A stretch of 13,401 bases of DNA from Pseudomonadota bacterium (GTDB lineage: Bacteria; Pseudomonadota; Gammaproteobacteria; Enterobacterales; Succinivibrionaceae), in contig JAEWPL010000292.1 of assembly GCA_023460615.1 (NCBI GenBank), forward strand, positions 1-13,401, in the 5' to 3' direction. The notes under the pieces were generated by a model. That model saw nothing but the letters and a program-made list of their open reading frames with translations, did not search any database and had not been told where the DNA came from. Position numbers and translations under genes: made by a program. The first letter of the stretch is position 1, and the number at the start of each line of letters is the position of its first letter. Below are positions 7,589-13,401 of the stretch, one piece after another.

Positions 7589-7852
7589 GTGCCTAATATT
7601 AAGTCTGCAAAGAAGCGCGTTGTTTTAGCTGAAAAGTCACGTCAGCGTAATGTTGCTGCACGTTCAAAGATGCGCACTCTAATCAAGAATGTAATCAAAG
7701 CTGTTGAAGCTGGTAACAAAGAGTCTGCAAAGGCAGCTTTTGCTGTTGCAGAGCCAGTTCTAGATAGAGCAGCTTGCAAAGGTTTAGTTCACAAGAACAA
7801 AGTTGCACGTCATAAGAGCAACTTAGCAGCTTTAATCAAAGCTATGAACTAA
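7589..7852 (+). CDS. rpsT: 30S ribosomal protein S20
   Basis: Small basic protein binding 16S rRNA early in 30S assembly. It has 87 residues, the same length as E. coli S20, with the family start PNIKSAKKR and the conserved HKNKVARHKSNL near the C terminus; helical and lysine-rich throughout. The start is GTG at 7589, chosen because AGGAG (7578-7582) lies 6 nt upstream and the protein then aligns from residue 1. An in-frame TTG at 7511 would add 26 non-homologous residues across the leader hairpin and is rejected. E. coli rpsT also uses a non-AUG start (UUG), tied to its autoregulation, so the weak start codon here is probably functional. It is a single-gene unit with its own promoter and terminator. 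Confidence 0.96.
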   Translation: MPNIKSAKKRVVLAEKSRQRNVAARSKMRTLIKNVIKAVEAGNKESAKAAFAVAEPVLDRAACKGLVHKNKVARHKSNLAALIKAMN

Positions 7853-7871
7853 TCTTCAAAAAGATTATAAG

Positions 7872-7897
7872 AAAACCTCGCAGATGCGAGGTTTTTT
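7872..7897 (+). terminator. rpsT terminator
   Basis: AAAACCTCGC (7872-7881) pairs with GCGAGGTTTT (7886-7895) around an AGAT tetraloop, followed by more Ts. It is a strong intrinsic terminator 19 bp after the rpsT stop. Confidence 0.9.
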
Positions 7898-7913
7898 ATT
7901 GTCAAATGGACAC

Positions 7914-7943
7914 AAAAAAGCCTAACTTTAAGTTAGGCGTTTT
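7914..7943 (-). terminator. ldhA terminator
   Basis: GCCTAAC (7920-7926) pairs with GTTAGGC (7932-7938). Reading leftward the stem is followed by six Ts (7919-7914), right after the ldhA stop. The plus strand has GTTTT on the other side, so it may also back up the rpsT terminator. Confidence 0.85.
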
Positions 7944-7946
7944 AGT

Positions 7947-8957
7947 TTATTGAGCTTTAACTTCGTTAACTAACTCTTTACCATCGTAGAAATCCTTTGC
8001 ATTTTGCAAGGTGGTAGTTACGATGTTGGTCATAGCTTCATGAGTAAAGAAAGCTTGGTGAGAAGTAATTAACACATTGTTTAAGCTCATTAAGCTTCTT
8101 AGATTGTCATCTTCAATGATGTTATCTGATCTGTCTTGATAGAAGTAGTCGTGCTCTTCTTCATAAACATCTAGACCTGCTGCACCTACTTGACCTGACT
8201 TTAGAGCTTCAACAAGATCTCCAGAGTTGATAAGTGGACCACGACCAGTATTGATGATCATGACACCCTTTTTCATCTTAGCAATAGACTCTTTGTTGAT
8301 TAAGTATCTATTGTCAGCTGTTAATGGGCAATTTAAAGAAATGATATCTGCATTCTTATATAACTCATCTAAAGTTACATACTTAATACCAGATTTCTTT
8401 TCGTATTCTTTATCTTCAAAAACATCGTAAGCTAGAACTTTTAAACCAAAGCCTTGTAAGATGCCGATTAGAACTCTAGCAATTTTACCAGTACCGATTA
8501 CACCTGCAGTCTTACCGTATAGATCAAAGCCCATTAAACCGTGAAGGGCAAAGTTACCATCACGAGTTCTTGTATAAGCACGGTGAGTTTTACGATTTAA
8601 AGTTAGGATTAAAGCTACTACGTGCTCAGCAATAGCATGAGGGGAATAAGCAGGAACTCTAACTACACGAATACCTAATTCTTTAGCAGCTTGCAAATCA
8701 ACATTGTTGAAACCTGCGCAACGTAAAGCTAGTAATTGCACGCCATTTGCTTTTAGTTTTTCTAAAACTGCTCTGTCTGCTCTATCGTTCACGAAGATAC
8801 AAACTGCAACAGCACCATGGGTTTCATCAGCATTATTGATATCTAAGAAACTGCGGTGATAAATTAGTTCAAAATTAAAATTTGAGCTTTTATTGATATC
8901 GGTAAAGGCATGACGATCATAACTGTGAGTTCCGAAGAACACTATCTTGTTATTCAT
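7947..8957 (-). CDS. ldhA: D-lactate dehydrogenase, fermentative
   Basis: NAD-dependent D-2-hydroxyacid dehydrogenase, reducing pyruvate to D-lactate to reoxidise NADH during fermentation. The 336 residues resemble E. coli LdhA (329) along the whole length, for example CIFVNDRADR, LRCAGFNNVDL and RVPAYSP. The catalytic triad is Arg239 (NTGRG), Glu268 (DVYEEE) and His300 (TSHQAF). The dinucleotide motif GVIGTGKIA (152-160) ends in Ala where E. coli LdhA has Gly. I start at the ATG at 8957, preceded by GAGG at 5 nt, rather than at an upstream in-frame start (9020), which would add 21 residues without homology. An FNR-type site about 40 bp upstream of the likely transcription start implies anaerobic activation. 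It converges with rpsT and is a single gene. Confidence 0.93.
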   Translation of the reverse strand: MNNKIVFFGTHSYDRHAFTDINKSSNFNFELIYHRSFLDINNADETHGAVAVCIFVNDRADRAVLEKLKANGVQLLALRCAGFNNVDLQAAKELGIRVVRVPAYSPHAIAEHVVALILTLNRKTHRAYTRTRDGNFALHGLMGFDLYGKTAGVIGTGKIARVLIGILQGFGLKVLAYDVFEDKEYEKKSGIKYVTLDELYKNADIISLNCPLTADNRYLINKESIAKMKKGVMIINTGRGPLINSGDLVEALKSGQVGAAGLDVYEEEHDYFYQDRSDNIIEDDNLRSLMSLNNVLITSHQAFFTHEAMTNIVTTTLQNAKDFYDGKELVNEVKAQ

Positions 8958-9015
8958 ATAATCCTCAATCAAGATTGTCTGTAGTAGCAAAAACTGTATT
9001 TTTTTAAGTGTTATA

Positions 9016-9055
9016 AGCATACATCATTTTGACTGCAATATTTGATCTATATCAA
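9016..9055 (-). promoter_or_regulatory. ldhA promoter with perfect FNR box
   Basis: TTGATCTATATCAA (9042-9055) matches the FNR consensus TTGAT-N4-ATCAA at every defined position. On the minus strand a -10-like TATGCT (9021-9016) predicts a start near 9008, placing the box centre about -40, the class II activator position. A weak -35 is what an activator-dependent promoter would show. Confidence 0.65.
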
Positions 9056-9216
9056 ACTTTTTTTGTAGTTTGAAAAATTCTGTCGACCGTAAATCCTTTT
9101 TTAATGCGCTTTAGAGCTAAAGGCTACCTTTGTATTAAATAAATTTAATCACTCATCCTCTAGATAAGATATAGCTCAAAAACTTTACAAATTGTGCGCC
9201 ACCTTAAGTACTTACA

Positions 9217-9225
9217 TGGCATAAT
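9217..9225 (+). promoter_or_regulatory. Probable glgA promoter, extended -10
   Basis: TGGCATAAT (9217-9225) fits an extended -10, with a start near 9232 and a leader of about 33 nt to glgA. No good -35 is seen. The rest of the 8958-9264 gap holds the ldhA promoter and FNR box and AT-rich DNA in which I see nothing further. Confidence 0.4.
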
Positions 9226-9264
9226 AGTTCTAACTTACAAAATAACTAATTTAGGATGTAAACT

Positions 9265-10728
9265 ATGAACATCTTATTATTGTCATCAGAAGTTGCAGGT
9301 ATCATTAAATCTGGAGGTTTAGCTGATGTTGCTAAAGCTCTTCCTGTGCAACTACAAGCAGAAGGTCATGATGTACGAGTAGTAATGCCATGCTACACTT
9401 GTATTGAAGGCTATGAGAATTTCCCTGTTATAGGTCAAGGAGTGCTAAATGAGAGCTCCTCTGACGAATCGATAAAAATCCCTTACACTATTAGAAAAAC
9501 CTACATCAATAAGATTGTTGAAGTATGGTTAATCGACTGTAAGCGCTACTTTGATAGAACCTCAATGTATGGCGACAACAACCAAGCTTATGGTGATAAT
9601 GGCGAGAGATTTGCTTTCTTTGCAGCAGCAGCTTTAGATGCTTGCACAAGAGTAAATTACTGGTTTGACATTTTGCATTGCAATGATTGGCATACTGGTA
9701 TTGCACCTATGCTACTGCGCATTAAATATGCAAAAGATCCTTATTTAAGTAAGGCTCGCTCTGTACTTACTATCCACAATGGATCTTTCCAAGGCGCCTT
9801 TGACCGCTCACAGATTAGAATGCTCCCTGAGATTAAAGACATTTACAACGATAAAATCACTCAAGGCTCCTACATTAACTTCTTAAAATGTGGTGTCTTT
9901 TATGCTGACAAGATAAATACCGTAAGCCCTGGCTATGCTAAAGAGCTTACAACCTATTTAGGTGGTCATGGTATGACTCAAAACTACCTAGATAGACAGC
10001 AGGATTTGTCTGGTATTGTAAATGGTTGTGACTACTCTGATTGGGATCCTAAGACCGATCAATTATTAAGAATTAGATACGATTTAGAGAGTATCGATCA
10101 AAAGGTTTTAGGTAAATACCTACTCCAAAGAAAACTTGGCTTTGAAATGGGTGATACTCCATTATATGGTATGGTAGCAAGACTTACCGATCAAAAAGGT
10201 ATTGGTCTTTTAATTCCTATTCTAGATAGATTCTTAGAGCATAAAGTTCAGGTAGTAATTGAAGGTACGGGTGATCCTGCGCTTCAAAATGCAATTGCAC
10301 AAATTGCTCAGCGTCATCCTGGTAAAATGGTATTCCAGCCTGTTTACAATAATGTGCTTGCTCATCAAATTGAAGCTGCAGCAGATTTCTTCTTGATGCC
10401 ATCAATTTTTGAGCCTTGTGGATTAAATCAAATCTACTCTCTTGCTTATGGCACTTTACCTATTGTGCGTGCCGTAGGTGGTCTTAAAGATACTGTTATA
10501 GACTACGATCAAGACAAAGCTAATGGTACAGGCTTTATCTTCTACGATCCTAACTCTGAGGAGTTACTATCCTGTCTTCGTCGTACTTTAATTCTTTATC
10601 TTGAAGATCCTAATGAATTAAAACGCATTAGACACAATGCTATGAAGGTAAGATTTAATTGGTCTGATTCCTGCCAGAAATATATTGAACTGTATAAGAG
10701 TGCTTTAAAAAAGCCTGCTTGGCAGTAA
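9265..10728 (+). CDS. glgA: Glycogen synthase (ADP-glucose)
   Basis: GT5-family glycosyltransferase that adds glucose from ADP-glucose to the non-reducing end of growing glycogen. The 487 residues compare with 477 in E. coli. The N-terminal KSGGLADV motif (Lys15) contacts the ADP-glucose phosphate; HCNDWHTG (138-145) carries the conserved catalytic-site His. In the C-terminal Rossmann domain ARLTDQKG gives Arg306 and Lys311, and FEPCGLNQ (382-389) gives the catalytic Glu383, followed by YGTLPIVR. AGGA lies 8 nt before the ATG. No glgB, glgC or glgP lies within the window, so it is separated from the usual glycogen cluster, with its own promoter and terminator. Confidence 0.94.
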   Translation: MNILLLSSEVAGIIKSGGLADVAKALPVQLQAEGHDVRVVMPCYTCIEGYENFPVIGQGVLNESSSDESIKIPYTIRKTYINKIVEVWLIDCKRYFDRTSMYGDNNQAYGDNGERFAFFAAAALDACTRVNYWFDILHCNDWHTGIAPMLLRIKYAKDPYLSKARSVLTIHNGSFQGAFDRSQIRMLPEIKDIYNDKITQGSYINFLKCGVFYADKINTVSPGYAKELTTYLGGHGMTQNYLDRQQDLSGIVNGCDYSDWDPKTDQLLRIRYDLESIDQKVLGKYLLQRKLGFEMGDTPLYGMVARLTDQKGIGLLIPILDRFLEHKVQVVIEGTGDPALQNAIAQIAQRHPGKMVFQPVYNNVLAHQIEAAADFFLMPSIFEPCGLNQIYSLAYGTLPIVRAVGGLKDTVIDYDQDKANGTGFIFYDPNSEELLSCLRRTLILYLEDPNELKRIRHNAMKVRFNWSDSCQKYIELYKSALKKPAWQ

Positions 10729-10747
10729 TTAGAATTTGAACCATGGT

Positions 10748-10797
10748 AAATACCTCCTTTGGTGTGTGGAGTGCACTCCAATAGGAGGTATTTTTAT
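10748..10797 (+). terminator. Large glgA terminator with inner palindrome
   Basis: AAATACCTCCT (10748-10758) pairs with AGGAGGTATTT (10783-10793), followed by more Ts. Inside the long loop is a perfect 14-nt palindrome, TGGAGTGCACTCCA (10767-10780), able to form a second 5-bp stem with a TGCA loop. Confidence 0.85.
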
Positions 10798-10841
10798 TTA
10801 AAAGAAATCTCCTTAAGTTTGCATAAACATAGATAAAAAGC

Positions 10842-11207
10842 ATGCACTCATTACAAAAGCATTTTTCTGATTATTGGAAGATAGGCATTGGTCTGCAAAA
10901 AGTCGACAACCGAAACTGTTCAAATTACTTAATTGAAATAGCAAACCAACAAATTCAAGGAAAGCTTACAATTGATGATGCTTTAAAACAGATTTATTTG
11001 CACTACCAAGATGATAGAAAAGTCAACTATCAAAAAGAAGCTGATATTGTAGCTTCAAGAATTGTAAAGCTTTTAAGTGAGGAGAATTTTACTTTTGAGA
11101 TTAAAGAACTCTTATCCATCCATAAAGCTTTATTTGAAGGCATACTTGCTTGCAATGAAGCTGGTGCCTTTCGAGAATTTAATATTGATAATTTGCTTAA
11201 TATCTAA
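10842..11207 (+). pseudogene. C-terminally truncated Fic-family protein
   Basis: The 121-residue product resembles only the front part of Fic proteins, enzymes that transfer AMP or related groups to target hydroxyls. YWKIGIGLQKVD (11-22) and the following IQGKLTIDDALKQIY stretch (38-52) look like the N-terminal or antitoxin-like helices of one Fic subfamily. ADIVASRI (67-74), then IHKALFEGI (93-101) and AGAFREFNI (107-115) match the first helices of the Fic core. It stops right there, before the HPFxxGNGR-type catalytic motif, and the 55 bp to the next gene cannot encode the rest in any frame. No convincing Shine-Dalgarno precedes the ATG. It is probably a decayed or recombined remnant; a surviving regulatory fragment is less likely. 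Family assignment is from recalled sequence patterns. Confidence 0.55.
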
Positions 11208-11262
11208 AGTTTAAATTTTAATTAAGTTTAATTAGGTTGTTTTAGGTTGATAATATTGTAGG

Positions 11263-12411
11263 CTACAACTTCCAAGGTGCAAAGCCGTTATTAGTAGCAA
11301 TTTGAAGTAAAGGTGACAAGGTACTATCTAATGCCTTTACAAAGTCGTGATTTGAGTAGGCTAAAACCTTTTTAAATTGCCCCTGACCTAAATTGCTATA
11401 TTCCCCTATAAAGTCTTTATTAAGCGAAAGTTTTCCTATCTTTACATTTTGTAGGATATCAAAATGGAGTTCGGCAAGTTCCTCAATCAAATCATGTGGT
11501 GGTAAGAGATTAGACTTTTGAGAATTGGTTGCAGTATCAATAGGTGCTAAATTGTAAATCAGATCATTTAGCATAAAAGACCATGGTATAAAATGATCAA
11601 TAGCATAGTCATTAGGCGTTAACACTACTCTTGAGTAGATTGATTCTATCTTATCGCCGTGGAGCTTAAAGTAGCTGTTAAATAGCTCTTTTTGAGCTTT
11701 TAAGGAGCTGCGCTCTGTATCTTTAATTAGCTTTTGAGCAATATTTGGAACACCTTGATTGCGCTTTTCTAAAAACAACGTTAAATGATAGTAAGCATAG
11801 CTTTTGATAATAGAACTATAAGTACAAAAGTAGCTGATAAAATCCTGATTTAGCTTAAGGTAAGAATTTTTTCTACTCTTATAAAGTAAATATGGACCTT
11901 GATTGTTTAAAGCATTAGAAAAGAATTCTTGGTAGGTAGCAGAGGTTGCTCTAGAGTTAAACTTAAGCGTTGGTGATTTTATATACCAAGGACTTAAAAA
12001 ACGCTCAGGTACGTAAACTAACAGAGCATTGACGATTTTGCTAACTTCCTTTTGTGTTAACTTTTGTGTTAAGGCTGCTTTAACTTGCTGTTTAAAGTCA
12101 TTAGGACTTATAGTTATAGGAAGCTGTAATAGTGTTACTAGTTCTTGCACGCCTTGTGACAATTTGTCATTAAAGCCAAAGTTTAGCTTAAAGTATACAG
12201 TTGGATACAAGGCAAGAGAGAGCATGTTAATGGAAAGATCAGTAAGTAACATCTCAGCTGTTAAAGACTTATTAGTCTTTTGCCTTTGCTCAAGTTCATC
12301 AATAATTGCTAAAAGCCAATAGAACTTATAACTTAAAGTAACCTTACCACTATCAAAAATGGAATTAAGTTTCCTTAAATTGTCATTATTAGTAACTGGC
12401 AAATTAACCAT
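11263..12411 (-). CDS. HNH endonuclease domain protein
   Basis: The 382-residue protein is of unknown cellular role. From the ATG at 12411, an HNH nuclease core spans about 268-305: Asp272-His273 in YAIDHFIPWSF, Asn287 in IYNLAPI, and Asn296 with Lys299 in TNSQKSNLLPP, a usual pattern for HNH domains. The N-terminal two thirds is mostly helical, with SYKFYWLLAIIDEL near 27-40 and LALYPTVYFKLNFGFNDKL near 66-84, segments I recall from a family of HNH proteins in variable regions of bacterial genomes. The upstream ATG at 12420 touches the AAGGA signal, so the second ATG, 8 nt from it, is preferred. It starts 16 bp after the HexR-like gene and probably shares its transcript. No partner methylase or Cas gene is seen. 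Roles in phage defence or DNA restriction are inference. Confidence 0.72.
   Translation of the reverse strand: MVNLPVTNNDNLRKLNSIFDSGKVTLSYKFYWLLAIIDELEQRQKTNKSLTAEMLLTDLSINMLSLALYPTVYFKLNFGFNDKLSQGVQELVTLLQLPITISPNDFKQQVKAALTQKLTQKEVSKIVNALLVYVPERFLSPWYIKSPTLKFNSRATSATYQEFFSNALNNQGPYLLYKSRKNSYLKLNQDFISYFCTYSSIIKSYAYYHLTLFLEKRNQGVPNIAQKLIKDTERSSLKAQKELFNSYFKLHGDKIESIYSRVVLTPNDYAIDHFIPWSFMLNDLIYNLAPIDTATNSQKSNLLPPHDLIEELAELHFDILQNVKIGKLSLNKDFIGEYSNLGQGQFKKVLAYSNHDFVKALDSTLSPLLQIATNNGFAPWKL
12049..12072. repeat. 12-bp perfect tandem duplication inside HNH gene
   Basis: CTTTTGTGTTAA occurs twice in succession (12049-12060 and 12061-12072), giving LTQKLTQK in the protein. It keeps the frame and is probably a small slippage duplication. 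Confidence 0.85.
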
Positions 12412-12427
12412 TTTACGCATTCCTTTT

Positions 12428-13366
12428 TTAGTAAGGATGCCAATCTAAAGTCGTGATAGGGGTGTTAGATTTAAGCACACCATTATCATCATCTGTAGTG
12501 CTTTGCTCTTGATTACTTTCCTCTTTAAAGTAAAAAGCCTTAGCACGAGCGTTTGACAATTTGTCTTTATAATCTTTAATGGCAATACCGCGACGAAGTT
12601 GAATACCACCAATTAAGATTTGCGAGACTAAAAGTAGTGAAATTCGAGAGGACATGAGACTATCAATATTTAAATAATCATGCTCTTCAACAGCTAAAGA
12701 TAAGGAGGTAGCTTTTGATAGTTTAGTCTCTTTAGGACAAATAGAGACAGTGATAGCACCTGTGTTATCAGTAGCTTGCAGAGCTTCAATAAGATCAATT
12801 TCCTCACCGTTTGCGGAGATGCATAAAGCTACATCAGAAACTCTTAAAGTAGCTAAAGCTAAGCTCATAGCTTGTTTATCAGTATAAAGCTCGGTTGCAA
12901 AGCCTAAATTGAGCATGCGGTTTTGAAAATCTACACCAACAAAAGTATTTAAACCTTGAGCTAACACTACAATACGTCGAGCTTGACTTACTACATCAAT
13001 GACTTTTGCAACCATAGTTTCATCGATGTTTTTCTCAAGTTTTAAAAGTGAGTTTTTACCAAGGCTAATAACTTTAGTTACTACATCCTCAACTGTATCG
13101 CCTTGCTTTACGCCCTCTACTCTATTTACTTTATTAGCACTTACTACGGCGCTTAATACAAGTTTAAAAGCAGGAAAGCCATCTGCGCCAAAGCGCTTAC
13201 AGAATCTGCACACTGAAGGCTCTGAGACTTGCGCACGTTTAGCTAATTGAGCAATGTTCTCATTTACCACAATAGCAGGATCTTTTAAGATGACTTGGGC
13301 AAGTTTTCTTTCTGATTTAGTCAAATCAGTTTCGTTTTCGATTCTTTCAAGAATGTTGGAGCTCAT
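12428..13366 (-). CDS. RpiR/HexR-family transcriptional regulator
   Basis: A 312-residue DNA-binding regulator with an RpiR-type helix-turn-helix at about 33-70 (NIAQLAKRAQVSEPSVCRF) and a SIS sugar-phosphate-binding domain at about 125-255. TKSERK, VSEPSVCRFCKR and GFPAFK closely match HexR, the KDPG-sensing repressor of central carbon genes. Two differences stand out: the position of HexR Ser140 is Asn140, and the phosphate loop SHTGRT reads SANGEE. The last 30 or so residues form a polar, acidic tail absent from E. coli HexR. The ATG at 13366 has only a weak GAG upstream, and its promoter lies at or beyond the window edge. HexR-like is a safer call than HexR because the altered pocket may bind another ligand. 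The HNH gene follows in the same direction. Confidence 0.85.
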   Translation of the reverse strand: MSSNILERIENETDLTKSERKLAQVILKDPAIVVNENIAQLAKRAQVSEPSVCRFCKRFGADGFPAFKLVLSAVVSANKVNRVEGVKQGDTVEDVVTKVISLGKNSLLKLEKNIDETMVAKVIDVVSQARRIVVLAQGLNTFVGVDFQNRMLNLGFATELYTDKQAMSLALATLRVSDVALCISANGEEIDLIEALQATDNTGAITVSICPKETKLSKATSLSLAVEEHDYLNIDSLMSSRISLLLVSQILIGGIQLRRGIAIKDYKDKLSNARAKAFYFKEESNQEQSTTDDDNGVLKSNTPITTLDWHPY

Positions 13367-13401
13367 ATTAAATCAACTCTGCTACTGATTTTACAAAACC
13401 A

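Noticed and set aside
8958..9020. Extended ldhA start at 9020
   Set aside because: The added 21 residues are not in LdhA homologues and no Shine-Dalgarno precedes that start, while GAGG precedes the ATG at 8957. The extension would also overlap the likely promoter -10.
10596..10843. Minus-strand short frames over the glgA end and terminator
   Set aside because: They cross the terminator hairpin, lack ribosome-binding sites and show no family resemblance.
12029..12322. Plus-strand open frame antisense to the HNH gene, a possible antitoxin or immunity protein
   Set aside because: The composition (Ser, Cys and Leu rich) is typical of reverse-frame reading of the HNH gene, with no ribosome-binding site or recognisable domain.
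1..13401. CRISPR array, IS element, prophage or tRNA-linked island boundary
   Set aside because: I saw no spaced direct repeats, transposase, integrase, tRNA or terminal inverted repeats anywhere in the window.

Overview
The window looks like chromosome from an AT-rich gammaproteobacterium with a fermentative, oxygen-limited lifestyle. The deduced IleS, LspA, RibF, S20, LdhA, GlgA and HexR-like proteins align by eye with enterobacterial counterparts. The block rpsT / ribF-ileS-lspA-ispH is the classic gammaproteobacterial arrangement, and a perfect FNR box sits in the D-lactate dehydrogenase promoter. The low GC and this gene mix fit a gut-type lineage such as Succinivibrionaceae, but the family is an inference. 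No rRNA, tRNA, CRISPR array, transposase or prophage gene was seen.

Layout. 1-694 has no convincing protein gene. Its left half is dense in hairpins behind a good minus-strand promoter, and its right half holds a possible small plus-strand transcript ending in an intrinsic terminator. 695-7274 is a minus-strand block: ribF, ileS, lspA and ispH, tightly packed, then metY beyond a hairpin. ispH carries a one-base frameshift just before its third Fe-S cysteine codon. The fkpB gene that lies between lspA and ispH in E. coli is absent. 7275-7588 is the divergent ribF/rpsT control region, including an unusual terminator-like hairpin in the rpsT leader. rpsT (plus) and ldhA (minus) converge on back-to-back terminators. 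8958-9264 is the divergent ldhA/glgA promoter region. glgA ends at a large terminator.

10842-12411 is the accessory-looking part: a Fic-type gene cut off before its catalytic motif, facing an HNH endonuclease gene. The HNH gene lies directly behind a HexR/RpiR-family regulator gene (12428-13366) and probably shares its transcript.

How the genes work together. The ribF-ileS-lspA-ispH cluster is housekeeping: flavin cofactors, tRNA charging, lipoprotein processing and isoprenoid precursors. metY supplies homocysteine. ldhA and glgA handle fermentation and glycogen storage, and a HexR-like sugar-phosphate sensor would fit that carbon metabolism. The HNH/Fic pair does not fit it and is the best candidate here for a poorly described defence or toxin locus, though one partner appears broken.
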